A DNA stretch of 56,206 bases from the IMG/VR virus record IMGVR_UViG_3300030107_003883, positions 1 through 56,206 of that record; one strand, given 5' to 3'. Source of the DNA: a virus. A program made the translations under genes and the position numbers. The notes beneath the pieces were generated by a model that saw nothing but the letters and a program-made list of their open reading frames with translations, did no database searches and had not been told where the DNA came from. Below, piece after piece: positions 29,001 to 35,484 of the stretch (the stretch's first letter is position 1; every line of letters starts with the position of its first letter).

Positions 29001-29205
29001 TCAGTTGATGGGTGATCGTGTTAAAAATCTATGGACTGATGTAGGTAAGAACTCAAATACTATAGAAGTTAAAGAAGATCTAGGTAGGGCAGTATATAGA
29101 ATGTCTAAAGTACCTATTGAGAATAGTATGAATGGCAACAGAGAACATATAAGACGTAAAACATTTTCAGAGAAGCTCTGGGAAGAGATGAACTGTAATA
29201 ATTAA
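20086..29205 (+). CDS. Giant 3039-aa ejection protein with RNA-polymerase-like DFDLD catalytic motif
   Basis: This is the largest gene of the window (9.1 kb). Residues about 100-160 contain a Gly-rich hydrophobic stretch (GQGVGFISGVGLIGKGLGKA) that could help membrane passage; most of the rest is helical. At D2253-F-D2255-L-D2257-K the sequence is NPQDADFDLDKS, preceded about 45 residues upstream by an (R)TPKDGINSW element. The arrangement R-x-P ... N/S ... I ... P ... DFDxDK is that of the second double-psi barrel of crAss-like virion RNA polymerases, whose three Asp bind the catalytic Mg2+. The inferred role is a virion-packaged, ejected transcription enzyme for the early genes. The first barrel with its conserved Lys was not identified by eye, so the call is probable rather than certain. 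Confidence 0.65.
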   Translation: MSDNIRKQAEYWGQQQSPDLNFLKQKYKDMQPWQVKARDPQAYKALYEQAAPGPTGIADSNPVTDFLGNMAWAVGEEMTLGASLGIDLYAGGEVRETLGVQEWADNSWAGRLGQIAGQGVGFISGVGLIGKGLGKASGALNLGRKALSKGAGKKLRSETGETLNKIVGDVDDAVMRDFSEELYQTGAVAIKTGQEAAKAFGRTATKVDPFSNFDLQGEISKNFDELLLENIKKNKNLGDNVRQNLLDPANKELRDEIRDNSIKAAQEFRSEDVPRVLAAKWSGVLGDHGAQVAGDMAYEATLLGLHGGLRNLVERGVSAGLDIDDENYGRRSFFSDVMHGMIVGGMLAPTRYIPGGARVEVDLSKGLGGVRSGVLANVKQMGQSVIRKYNGKKATDYTPKQLQTMMRNVWYGSNKNTEFFRGIEGWTPRLVEDVGMLANATNVKVLQNVYNKVSRDLSKNLIPMLRREVARDLFESAPRYVVGSAVMNAQNWYQNYDHITADQFITDAVVGMFYMKRGKVLSGKPPLPKFLTSSDIKGNEIAKMSQAFDVLGYDKTQLDFMGSAWDKVYADHMLGESIIQRGKDTMPDIRNANAILEKDMVPATDYVQMLKDPTLKNFNEQISLEYTQRLSMASDLRAQGREAEARRMELSANDLLAKSDIAQMLVNDLNFGMVDKNVQPMTKDAAIEFINRMSSIELNGKKLTIDNVSAEIQKLRKAAAYKTTSQIQLAMEDYIKNSLDAFGLWDVSMESAGTINIHPSTKDLLLKKLASNEKLGEYSTAIMALHDVLEMASRTGVIRFTDTAMAWKAEGGQKLTAEKLNRIADEYKINTERMHDLVMGTENSGWRDLVTNKRTSEAFMDDHILASTPIWHAIDANMKHLRNDIGLHILTGKGGQGTEQTIALHQEIMNDLFKGKRKIILSEEAGERTLTDKPHLINVLNNLNRSWQLTEGVGKRGVTEIRSSQLEAIHEKLSREVGNVFSDNNAFQAFKNYLDNTYIDNILGGSASYGAKKALSSLIQEGNPLAFTDPVTNKRVIASGEAIRTAILGSEYGIEMQRMNPEFASEVRTMVDRYIKEIERPVKGKGDYLEFSDKITIDQTSQHNPKDWMQSLLSMEALLDGSKVVDISRVVKNVHLLESMNSSFNTAAHFEKLAQVADNKITVEQLRAAMDGLRTNTRQLSYLVTDAMQNGDFLMIRQLVDAQYDIQRAIDRAKQFTAEGKGSIEEVSSTIYKVTMEAINERNRKLSLDSVESVDEFIRRQEEVVTRQDRSGKPVLESQTISESQYKSKYGIDQTSLDLIKGDMVAFSNTAHDLAAEVSSFMNNFPGVKQRPDAMRTVLENLENLGIPADAYMSQIVKPWIETQWTKAKALDDKLNRDTFLTDTAQLLVSAWAQKKVTLGNFENGALRLSTKSVTNWDAGFLGLINSLGIQNKPNSFMIMGEQSIAGNRTVNKLSETMMQEINAKLAAGANIKVERSELFSANERAELEKMLKDMPIVGEGADGRAQFQAFRLDEKQAIILSTSTYPDIVNRWRSKGEGSLFNELSKVVGETAAKNYLEKSLKLNEFKNDQIDTQKFTTETIEGLLLTTRLLKDNAFYLDKLVKGEMTREEVFKALKYLKLSNPRGGITLNKKTVDIMRYFTKEIMPDTPQYKDIKRHFEGQMSRPHRQVTLFDEKGPNENFFNSDAEYRAKVRDQYVNERGFSVEEATKIANELADKLAPEAKSKVDGEQYLSLPEMTALLTSRGADASWFVFDANNNVVGFNTIIKPVVSQSKVNPDGSMSVVINKTAFKYDPTMDAAMKNADGTYFTDSIAFKSASKVNQSKASAESPWVENAIPVQTPTDVTKPWKPQVALDIQNQNTAGSNMRIASVDRANMMLKSISGPHDGTLSMAFGNFLSNPAQDVMNSWLKSTNAVKDLSQHMQDLYQNPFAFKAIAEKLKGFDKETGDITASLTGLEAVLSEGGIPIYEHLRPQIERALVGNYLGSRNFASGNIENGAYNVMTAADGLSLPVRENGMQSRFGGSGIPHAESNKNIRTMLRDPGGTESVSLIFRITESQANALNKAFKAKSEVKTDIFKAGDELIASGDGSVSGTFDGMLNRIYGSNLEGSYGPGRRNAIMDRQISSEIVQDLIGKNYKDIIQEAFELKHSDGADKIQTLGELVRFVDGKPLSAVERQNEKTYFEDYTITDGTGSMAQKHGYQSVRVADVNLRTPKDGINSWVITGIEKLIDRRKGAVSEMNSQDLINPQDADFDLDKSASFFGTPGPILKEIHAASGYHEISSERIWDKALTEVSYEMPQMSSYINELKNLESARPVVVRQHSLTSLMYQYFTSLDGLAQKNLIRPGYETGIHRDKYGVDRVSQSTPGTNVVIDFQAPSNRTKYQIAFRHGGEFVDAIGHMKKVIKHTIDTYGDLTKLNDRNMMEEFWFNDNFGLFKVVETEGFNAGREVGWNNSVAEIAQFKKQIKDGFLNPMNKIFNLGLGVETLSDGTSRKLGFYDYVSTFERARSDMSRTAEFNKELKPFIDNFLGFLGERPGAAGTSNHPLVDGLIKMTEAHNKNFPMRIERGNELGNMLNGAAVDVKSVEVQNAINKYMQNEKNWVRFSSLQWEVNQLENTLNDMRARRQDKTRQYENMEKRKQMLTETLGQVEVIANDKFVRESTPRRRSGQMAEADANYAVYKVRNGDVKSVTRISKGDRFFWNAGDVVVKNPRTFRFTDPIQQKHLRTMHRAFGNLLTGVEKFDVADSRGYVRSKINDIKQEFYNIDTQFSDASVRNNSMYKDIYSTKLEALKTSFNDIMIARGPQYAKQFLHTLLTPRVSNSEMSILGYDNKNESYYSGFRFQSNKSSEQMVMRFMTAAMDGKVSGFNKALAKEWFAEIEQARKIAYLMTHDKSLSGDAFKIGNLDRGLNPSFDVLPRTDAKPKLLDVKANNEQARKTIQSYLTGSYFLDPIELYRLTVGLDKTMNEMPSPQLMGDRVKNLWTDVGKNSNTIEVKEDLGRAVYRMSKVPIENSMNGNREHIRRKTFSEKLWEEMNCNN

Positions 29206-29213
29206 GGAGAAGT

Positions 29214-32066
29214 ATGGCTTGTATTAAAGATCCGTATAAAGAAGATCTCATGAAGGTAGCTACTGCCTTTGAGAGAGATGCAAAGATAAAAGCATTTGGT
29301 TATGGAGACCCTTCAACTGGTGAGTGGCTATGGAATAAGTATGTAGGTGCTCCCAGAGATGCTACTAGACCTGTTACTCAAGTAGAACTTAACAAGTTTA
29401 AGTTAGGTATAGAAGAGTTTAAGAATAATCTAGGCAAGAAAGAGAATCCATTCTTTAAATGGTTTAAACTACCTAAAGCATTAATGCGTAAACTGCCTGA
29501 AACTTCTATGTTTGTAGAAGAGATGTCTAATGCTACTTCATTTAGACAGCGTAACCTTAAAGAAAGCTCTGTAGAGCTAGATAACATGTTCAATGGGCTG
29601 TACGATATGATACTTAAAGGTGATTACTATGGTGGTACACCGTGGTCTAAGTCTGAGCTTAAAAAGTATCAAAACTTAGAAAGAGATTTAGAAATAGCTA
29701 AGACTCCTACTGAGAGAATGGAAGCATTAAAAAGAATAACTGAAGTTGTTGGTGTTAAAGATGGCACTAACAATCCTGTAGGTGGTAAGCTTTTAAGAAG
29801 ATACAATGACCTCCTTACATTTAAAGAGCTACCTAAAACTAGAACTGAAGAGAGAATAGTAGAGAATTGGAATAAGCTTAGAGCTCGTTCAGCTAAAGCA
29901 TTACTTAATGGCATAGAGCAGTCTAAAGCTATTATAAAAACAGTTAATGATGTTGGTATGCGTAATGATCTTATAAAGTCTTTAGAACTGCTGCAATCTG
30001 CTGCAGAACGTATACATTTTCAACAGTCAACAGATGCTCAAACATATAGTGGTGCAATAGACAAGAAGACTGGTAGATTTAAGCTTGAAAACATGGATAT
30101 TAATATGAATGTATATGATGCTGAGACTGGTATGACTAAGCCATATAAAATGATCAATGAAAAAGGTGAGCGTGTTGTACCTAAAGAGCTTACTAAATAT
30201 GCTCCAGAATATGTTATAGAAATGTCAAATGTTGTAAGGAATATAACAGACTATGCTTCAAAGCCTAACGATACTAAATGGGCTAATAAAACATCAGAAC
30301 AAATAAGACTAGAGATAGAGAACAAGGTTGACCTTGGCAACATGATCAATAGACTTAAAGCACGTACTGATGTAGAGACAGGTAAGTTTTCTTCTTTAGA
30401 TCCTATATTCTATCTTAATAAGTATGTTAATGATGTAGCTCACTTTAACTATGTTACACGTGTTAATCTAGCTTACAAAAAAGCAGCTGATAAGATGTGG
30501 GATGTCACTAGAAGAAAAAATATTGGTACTGAACTAGGTGATTATGCTAGACAGATGGGTGACATGTTATCAGAGATAAGAGACTCTGCCTTAAATAACT
30601 ATGAAGGTGGTATCTCTCAAATGGATAGCATTGTTCGTTTTGTTAATGGTATGGAATATGTATCTAAGTTAGGTTGGAGTATACGTGGTGGTATACGTAA
30701 TAGATCTCAGATATTATTTGACTGGACTAGGTATGGTCATAAAGCCTGGACTAATGCATCTAAGTTCTATAATGTAAGAGAGCATGACCTTATGGCTACT
30801 AATCAGTTAAATAGATTTGGTATATTATTTGGTGAAAAAGCTCAAGCTAGTGCTGCTATTGCTACTGCAGGATCTATAGAAGCTGTTACTCCTGCTGGCA
30901 CAATGATGACTAGCGAAGGTGGGTTAAGAAGAAAACAAACTACTGTTGCAGAGAAAGCTGCATCTGGTATGGCTAAAGTAGCTGAGAAATCATCTTTACC
31001 TCTACAAATGGCAGAAAATGCTAACCGTACTGGTACATTTAAAAGATCATTTGCTTTAAACTTTAATGAAATGAACCGTAACAGAGCTTACTTTAAGCGT
31101 AAGTGGATGGAGTCTAAGAAGACTACTAAACCACCTGCAGAAGATGTATTAACTAAATACATAGAGAATCTAGCAGGTAATGCAGCGGCTAAAACAACAA
31201 GAGATCTTCACTTTGAGTATGATAACTGGGCTAAAGCTAAAGCATTACAAACTAAAACTGGCAAGGTAGTAGGACAGTTCCAGACATATAGATTTGCACT
31301 CTGGGATCTACAATTCCAAATGTTAAAAGATGCAAAACGTGCAGCAGGTGCTGGAAAGTATGGCTTGTTTGAAACTGATGCCAAAGGCAATGTTACTAGA
31401 ATAATGCCTGAAATACAGCAAGCAATGCGTTATCTATCTCTTTATTCTTTAGCTGTTCCACTTATATCTGCTGTAAGTAACCTAGATATGAGCAGTTTAA
31501 TACAGAATGAAACATATGATACTGCAGCCAGGTTCTTCGAATACTATACTGCTGATGAAGACAGCCCTGATGCATTAGAAGACAAGTATGGTCAGTTTTT
31601 TGGCAAGTCAGCATTAGCTGGTAACCTAGGTCCTTTCGTGTCAGATATACTTACTCTTACAGATCTATTTGACATATACGATTCAACCCCTGAAGAATTG
31701 CAAGAAACTATGAAGATGAAGTATGATCCCAAAGATCCAGACTGGTGGTATAAGTTTGCTAGAGTATTTAACATTCAGAGTTCTCGTACTGCATGGCATA
31801 CTATACCTGCACTACTTCAAGATCAATACGAACGTGCATTTAGAGTTGAAACAGGATTATATAAACCTAAACATATTTATGATTGGATGCGTAAGTCTGA
31901 TGATGCATTCTATAAACAGAGAAAAGATTGGCTCAAGAAGAGCCCGTACTCCCCCATGAACTGGGCTTATACAGGCACAGTTCTACCTAAAGTAAAGAAG
32001 AAAAAGAAGCGCAAAAATGCTGAAGCAGTGAACGTACTAGAAGGAATGCTAGCTGGTAGATATTAG
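29214..32066 (+). CDS. Large ejection/polyvalent-like virion protein, 950 aa
   Basis: GGAG six bases upstream supports the ATG at 29214. The product is mostly helical. It contains a segment with KLGWSIRGGIRNRSQ and a mildly hydrophobic region near 750 (LSLYSLAVPLISAVSNL), and ends with a C-terminal module (SPYSPMNWAYTGTVLPKVKK) followed by Lys-rich residues. The C-terminal pattern resembles large-polyvalent-protein-associated domains found at the ends of phage ejection proteins. It lies 8 bases after the giant protein and is the last gene of the rightward arm, so it is probably ejected with it. No catalytic residues are recognised. Confidence 0.75.
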   Translation: MACIKDPYKEDLMKVATAFERDAKIKAFGYGDPSTGEWLWNKYVGAPRDATRPVTQVELNKFKLGIEEFKNNLGKKENPFFKWFKLPKALMRKLPETSMFVEEMSNATSFRQRNLKESSVELDNMFNGLYDMILKGDYYGGTPWSKSELKKYQNLERDLEIAKTPTERMEALKRITEVVGVKDGTNNPVGGKLLRRYNDLLTFKELPKTRTEERIVENWNKLRARSAKALLNGIEQSKAIIKTVNDVGMRNDLIKSLELLQSAAERIHFQQSTDAQTYSGAIDKKTGRFKLENMDINMNVYDAETGMTKPYKMINEKGERVVPKELTKYAPEYVIEMSNVVRNITDYASKPNDTKWANKTSEQIRLEIENKVDLGNMINRLKARTDVETGKFSSLDPIFYLNKYVNDVAHFNYVTRVNLAYKKAADKMWDVTRRKNIGTELGDYARQMGDMLSEIRDSALNNYEGGISQMDSIVRFVNGMEYVSKLGWSIRGGIRNRSQILFDWTRYGHKAWTNASKFYNVREHDLMATNQLNRFGILFGEKAQASAAIATAGSIEAVTPAGTMMTSEGGLRRKQTTVAEKAASGMAKVAEKSSLPLQMAENANRTGTFKRSFALNFNEMNRNRAYFKRKWMESKKTTKPPAEDVLTKYIENLAGNAAAKTTRDLHFEYDNWAKAKALQTKTGKVVGQFQTYRFALWDLQFQMLKDAKRAAGAGKYGLFETDAKGNVTRIMPEIQQAMRYLSLYSLAVPLISAVSNLDMSSLIQNETYDTAARFFEYYTADEDSPDALEDKYGQFFGKSALAGNLGPFVSDILTLTDLFDIYDSTPEELQETMKMKYDPKDPDWWYKFARVFNIQSSRTAWHTIPALLQDQYERAFRVETGLYKPKHIYDWMRKSDDAFYKQRKDWLKKSPYSPMNWAYTGTVLPKVKKKKKRKNAEAVNVLEGMLAGRY

Positions 32067-32083
32067 CCAACTAGCACTCCTCG

Positions 32084-32098
32084 TTCGTTTTTAACGAA
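32084..32098. terminator. Candidate bidirectional terminator between convergent arms
   Basis: TTCGTT and AACGAA form a 6-bp stem around a TTT loop, and A/T-rich sequence lies on both sides. It sits in the 50-bp gap between the last rightward gene and the last leftward gene. The stem is short, so strength is uncertain. Confidence 0.4.
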
Positions 32099-32116
32099 AA
32101 CTTAGCCCTATATATA

Positions 32117-32275
32117 CTAACGTTTCACTTTCTTTTTAGAAAGGCCCCCTCCCCTATAGTTAGGATTTTCAGAGCTTTTTACGTTTTTCATATAGCATTT
32201 AGCACAATAAGGAGTCTTATTATCTAAAACTTGTGCATATCTACTACATATAGTGCATTTAGGACTATCAGACAT
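32117..32275 (-). CDS. Small zinc-finger protein, 52 aa
   Basis: Read on the minus strand from ATG at 32275 to TAG at 32117. The product has C-x2-C (KCTICSR) and C-x2-C (YCAKCYM) pairs 16 residues apart, a compact zinc ribbon, and a basic tail ending KKKVKR. The ATG overlaps the preceding stop (TAATG), supporting translation. It is the last gene of the leftward arm. The tail includes SSENPNYRGG, reminiscent of the short zinc-binding segment found near HNH endonucleases, but no HNH motif is present. Confidence 0.65.
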   Translation of the reverse strand: MSDSPKCTICSRYAQVLDNKTPYCAKCYMKNVKSSENPNYRGGGLSKKKVKR

Positions 32276-32478
32276 TAATTATACTCTGTATAATCAAAGC
32301 TAGTCTTATCATGAGAACTAAAAGTTTTCTTTATATCATCTTCTAAAACTGTTAAATTAGCTTTAGTCAGTGAAAATGCTTGATTTACATTCTTTATTTT
32401 TATACTATTAACCATTTCTAGAATGCTTTTAGCATATTGTACAAATGCAACTTTTAGTTTTTCTTCCTTATTACTCAC
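32275..32478 (-). CDS. Small hypothetical protein, 67 aa
   Basis: The start is GTG at 32478, with AAGGAG five bases upstream; no ATG is available. The product is a charged helical protein (two helices, residues about 1-50). It overlaps the nuclease gene upstream by 8 bases and the zinc-finger gene downstream by one base, so the three are co-translated. Function unknown. Confidence 0.65.
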   Translation of the reverse strand: MSNKEEKLKVAFVQYAKSILEMVNSIKIKNVNQAFSLTKANLTVLEDDIKKTFSSHDKTSFDYTEYN

Positions 32479-32839
32479 TTTCTCTCCTTTCGTTTTCGTA
32501 TTCTAACATATCACAAAATGTAGTAAATGGCAGTGCCACATATGGCTGTTTACCATTCTTTTTAAAGACTATAGCTGGTGAACTCCCATCTGGATTATTA
32601 TCCTCACACTGTTCTATTGCTCTCCATATTTGTAGTCTTTCTACATTTTTGCATTCAAAGCTAAAGGTACAAACTTTCTTTGCTGCAGGCGATCTAACTA
32701 TATCTTCACCTGTCATTCCCATAGTTTGTGATTTAATGTCATCAGGTTCTAATTGAGTGTAAACTTCCCTCAACATATCACGAACATAGTTTTGTAGTCT
32801 TCTACCTTTTGCTTTACTTGCTTTTGCGCTTCTTGCCAA
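32471..32839 (-). CDS. PD-(D/E)XK-family nuclease, 122 aa
   Basis: The start is TTG at 32839 with AAAGGAG seven bases upstream. The motif order fits a Holliday-resolvase-like PD-(D/E)XK fold: basic helix KGRRLQNYVRD, metal-binding Asp46 in GEDI, then FSFE62-C-K64 as the E-x-K core, and Gln70 in the following helix. The small size fits junction resolvases and phage recombination nucleases. It lies near primase-helicase, SSB and the Sak4-like ATPase, so a role in recombination-dependent replication or DNA processing is likely. The family is well supported; the substrate is inferred. Confidence 0.85.
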   Translation of the reverse strand: MARSAKASKAKGRRLQNYVRDMLREVYTQLEPDDIKSQTMGMTGEDIVRSPAAKKVCTFSFECKNVERLQIWRAIEQCEDNNPDGSSPAIVFKKNGKQPYVALPFTTFCDMLEYENERRESE

Positions 32840-32948
32840 ATCCAGTCTCCTTTCTTAATCTCTCTAATGCTTTAGATATTTTATGCAAAGGAGTTTTCTC
32901 TTCTGGTATTATTTGCCCACACTCCGTGCAGGTTTTTAAAACGGGGCC
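32814..32948 (-). pseudogene. Zinc-ribbon coding fragment lacking a start, in the frame next to the 62-aa gene
   Basis: On the minus strand this frame encodes a segment with TCTECGQIIPEEKTPLHKI followed by a basic helical tail, but it has no start codon. The preceding 62-aa frame ends at the same spot, next to a run of four G (32943-32946, plus strand). One extra base there would join both frames into a single ~105-aa protein with a smooth junction (EAPVLKTCTEC). A genuine deletion, a recoding site or a homopolymer sequencing error are all possible. Confidence 0.5.
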
Positions 32949-33124
32949 TCAAGCTCTTCCACTTCCAGACATAAGACTAATACCTCCTTTCCATATTGTA
33001 CTTTTCTAAAGATCTCGCCATCGTATATTTCACCTTTAATGTCAACAGTACCTTTAAACATAGGTTCGTTATCCATATCTTTATCATATGCCGAGTTCTT
33101 CAGGAAGTCTGACTGTAGTTTCAT
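32936..33124 (-). CDS. Small hypothetical protein, 62 aa, possibly truncated by frameshift
   Basis: The ATG at 33124 overlaps the stop of the upstream 165-aa gene (ATGA). The product is acidic with a beta-rich C-terminus (TVDIKGEIYDGEIFRKVQYG). It ends at TAA beside a G run, and the adjacent frame continues with a zinc-ribbon-like segment. No function is recognised. Confidence 0.65.
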   Translation of the reverse strand: MKLQSDFLKNSAYDKDMDNEPMFKGTVDIKGEIYDGEIFRKVQYGKEVLVLCLEVEELEAPF

Positions 33125-33317
33125 TTATTTGCTCCCACTTTCTTAGGCTTTTTGACCCCACCTCTTTTCTTGCGCACTTTGCACATATCAGAGCCATTCT
33201 TATTCCCAGGAGATAAGATGCGTCCCCTATCCATAAATAAGCCGCCTTCTGGGCGTGAGATTGAGTCCCACATTGAGCGCATACTTTTATTATCTTCTTT
33301 CCTAGATGAACTACCAT
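33084..33317 (-). CDS. Overlapping zinc-ribbon protein, 77 aa
   Basis: This frame overlaps the 3' end of the 165-aa gene for almost 200 bases in another frame. It has its own Shine-Dalgarno (GAGG, six bases before ATG), two Cys pairs (VCAQCG and ICAKCA) about 30 residues apart, and AGA-type Arg codons like the rest of the genome. The same DNA read in the 165-aa frame uses several CGC codons that are rare here. Both frames may be expressed; this one has the stronger protein signature in the shared stretch. Confidence 0.55.
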   Translation of the reverse strand: MVVHLGKKIIKVCAQCGTQSHAQKAAYLWIGDASYLLGIRMALICAKCARKEVGSKSLRKWEQINETTVRLPEELGI

Positions 33318-33618
33318 TTTCTTCCTCTATCATACCCCATAAGAGCATTAAATATACTATACAGTCCGTAATTCGACCAGTTACGTCCTCTCTTTGTGAT
33401 TTATGGCCTTTTACATAAGCAGCAATACCATCTACATGCTTAAGTGTATATGTCATAAGTACTTTCTTCTTGTCTATTTCAAGCAAATTTGCCACTCTAT
33501 TAAAGTTAGCAAATACATCTTGATCATCATGAGCATATTCTTTTTGACCTTCATCTCTTATAGATATAACATTTTCTAGTATTGTATCCATAAGTTTATG
33601 CATTTCTTTATGAGTCAT
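33121..33618 (-). CDS. DUF1599-like (nucleotide-modification-associated) protein, 165 aa
   Basis: The ATG at 33618 lies just inside the end of the primase-helicase gene. Residues about 1-100 (VFANFNRVANLLEIDKKKVL, LKHVDGIAAYVKG, ITDCIVYLMLLWG) match the all-helical DUF1599 pattern found in phage proteins associated with nucleotide modification, related to MazG-like folds. The C-terminal ~60 residues are basic and overlap another open frame. The stop is coupled to the next ATG. The DUF1599 match is by eye; an enzymatic activity is not demonstrated. Confidence 0.65.
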   Translation of the reverse strand: MTHKEMHKLMDTILENVISIRDEGQKEYAHDDQDVFANFNRVANLLEIDKKKVLMTYTLKHVDGIAAYVKGHKSQREDVTGRITDCIVYLMLLWGMIEEENGSSSRKEDNKSMRSMWDSISRPEGGLFMDRGRILSPGNKNGSDMCKVRKKRGGVKKPKKVGANK

Positions 33619-35353
33619 CTCTAATAATCCTTACGTTATCTAGTTTAAGTCTTACTTGCAAGTGTTCTCTTTCTCTATTAGCATCAGATCTTAGATCTAA
33701 GTACTCTAGTTCTCCAGTCGTCATAGAACGTCTAGGAACAAGAGAAAGTAACTTATTCAAGTTGTACGCTACTCTAAATGAGCCTTTAGTAGAATGTAAA
33801 CCCATACCTTCAGTCATTGCAGTCTTATTTATTTCACTTACCGCAAATACTATGATATTATGCTTAACAGCTAGCTCCATCATTGCCTGTGATGCCTCTT
33901 CTACGCGCATATTAGGGTCTTTAAGGTTACTTTGAAACAAACCCATGTGATCTATCACAACAACTCTAGGCTTAACAGGAAGAGTCAATATAGTCTTTTC
34001 TAAATCTCTTGCAGATATAGGTGAATAATTCACTTGTAACCATTGAAACTTCTTATCTTGACCATTGTTATGATTTGCATAATGATCTCTTAACTGTTCT
34101 TCAGTCCAGCCATTTTCTATTTGTACAAATCTAGACCATATTTGTCTTGGAGACATCTCCATTTCTAAGAAATATGTTGGCACTTTAAATGCACACATCC
34201 AGTTTTGCAATAACATAGTCTTCATAGACTTAGGTGGTGCTTGTAAAACAACAACTTCACCTGGATATATAGGATAGTCACCTCCATATAACTGCCCTAA
34301 ATTTAAGGGAGTTACATCAGATTTGTAAAATTCTATAAGGTTAGTTTCCATGTCTGAAGCATCCATCATAGTCTGGCTTTTCTTATTTCTATACAGTCTA
34401 CATGTATTCTTGCAATATTCGTCCATAATAGGGTCACTACAGCCATATTTATTGCCTTGACCACCATGACCTTCATATGCACTAGTAACGATGCTATCCA
34501 TCTCTTTTTCAGAGAAAGGTTTATCATTGCCACTTACCTGTACTCTCCATACTTCCATAAGCATTCTTACTGTTTCTTCAGGATAAAGCCAACGAAACCA
34601 AGCACTTAGCCTTAATGCTACCATATGTCTTTTACCCATAGGTATAGACTGTATCATACTGCTAATACAAGGATACAAAGAAGGATCAGGAGATCTTCCT
34701 TGTGATAATTGTATGCTTTGAGTCTGTTTCTTTTCCTCTTCGCTTATAATTACATTAAATACAGGTTGTCCCTCCATAACTATATCACTCATAGGTTGAG
34801 GTTTCTTTGCATACTCTATAATAGCATTAACATCTCCTTCCAACATACCTTTTTGTAGCTCAACTTTATATGAGCCTGATTTATTATTTTTGGTATTTGG
34901 AACTCTTATTAATCTAAGCTTGTCTGTTACTGATGGATCAGCATATTCAAATATACCATGCTTTGTAAGTACAGTTTTTATCTTTGTATGCAGGTTCTTA
35001 TGTGGTCTATATGTAAATGAAGTACTAGGTATGTGAAAGTGGAATCCTGTTCCGCTAAAGAATGCTTTATATGGCACATCTAAGTCTTCAAGCATTAATT
35101 TTAGGCCAATAGCTTTCTTTTGTGCGTCATCAGGATTACCACCATCAACATCTAATATAAACTCTTCAGGTATATATATTTTACCATCATAACCAGACAA
35201 TTTCTTGTTTTCAGCAAAGTAGTCCTTAACATCATTATCGTATTCATATAATGACATAAAGGTGTCACTATGAAGATCCATCCAATTTACTATATTAGAT
35301 GAATCTTCAAAGTAATGTCTTCTTGATAAGCCGAACGCAAATTCTCTAATCAT
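33608..35353 (-). CDS. Primase-helicase (archaeo-eukaryotic primase + Cys cluster + RecA-like helicase), 581 aa
   Basis: Three modules are visible. Residues 60-160 are an archaeo-eukaryotic primase (AEP): LDVDGG (D68, D70), SGTGFHFHI (100-108), and LRLIRVPNTKNNKSG. Residues 229-318 contain four spaced Cys (C229, C305, C314, C318) in the arrangement of a PriL-like Fe-S or zinc module. Residues 345-581 are a DnaB/RecA-type ATPase with Walker B VVVIDH (464-469). The Walker A is atypical: APPKSMKT (372-379) keeps Lys-Thr but lacks the usual glycines. The protein would prime and unwind DNA at the fork. No replicative DNA polymerase is seen in the genome, so it probably works with the host polymerase. 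Confidence 0.85.
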   Translation of the reverse strand: MIREFAFGLSRRHYFEDSSNIVNWMDLHSDTFMSLYEYDNDVKDYFAENKKLSGYDGKIYIPEEFILDVDGGNPDDAQKKAIGLKLMLEDLDVPYKAFFSGTGFHFHIPSTSFTYRPHKNLHTKIKTVLTKHGIFEYADPSVTDKLRLIRVPNTKNNKSGSYKVELQKGMLEGDVNAIIEYAKKPQPMSDIVMEGQPVFNVIISEEEKKQTQSIQLSQGRSPDPSLYPCISSMIQSIPMGKRHMVALRLSAWFRWLYPEETVRMLMEVWRVQVSGNDKPFSEKEMDSIVTSAYEGHGGQGNKYGCSDPIMDEYCKNTCRLYRNKKSQTMMDASDMETNLIEFYKSDVTPLNLGQLYGGDYPIYPGEVVVLQAPPKSMKTMLLQNWMCAFKVPTYFLEMEMSPRQIWSRFVQIENGWTEEQLRDHYANHNNGQDKKFQWLQVNYSPISARDLEKTILTLPVKPRVVVIDHMGLFQSNLKDPNMRVEEASQAMMELAVKHNIIVFAVSEINKTAMTEGMGLHSTKGSFRVAYNLNKLLSLVPRRSMTTGELEYLDLRSDANREREHLQVRLKLDNVRIIRDDS

Positions 35354-35484
35354 TTGTTGTTACCTACCTCTCCTCTGGCTATTACTGTAGTTTTACATCT
35401 TTTACAGGTTTTTTGATGATTATGCATTCCCCAGAGTTTACCGCATTTACATCTTATGTGTTTTTCAAGCTCTTTATCCACCAT
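35350..35484 (-). CDS. Tiny zinc-ribbon protein, 44 aa
   Basis: Minus strand, ATG at 35484, TGA overlapping the ATG of the primase-helicase gene. Two Cys pairs (RCKCGK and TCKRCKT) with a central GMHNH segment form a likely zinc ribbon. Coupling to the primase-helicase suggests a replication accessory factor, for example a small nucleic-acid-binding protein. Confidence 0.65.
   Translation of the reverse strand: MVDKELEKHIRCKCGKLWGMHNHQKTCKRCKTTVIARGEVGNNK

Noticed and set aside
20086-29205. N4-type (single-subunit, T7-like) virion RNA polymerase
   Set aside because: Size is similar, but the TxxGR/DxxGR motifs and T7-type palm signatures were not seen; the DFDLD motif points to the two-barrel type instead.
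32936-32946. Programmed -1 or +1 frameshift at the TTTTAAAAAC stretch
   Set aside because: Codon-anticodon re-pairing would be poor in the direction required to enter the zinc-ribbon frame; a base change in the G run explains it better.
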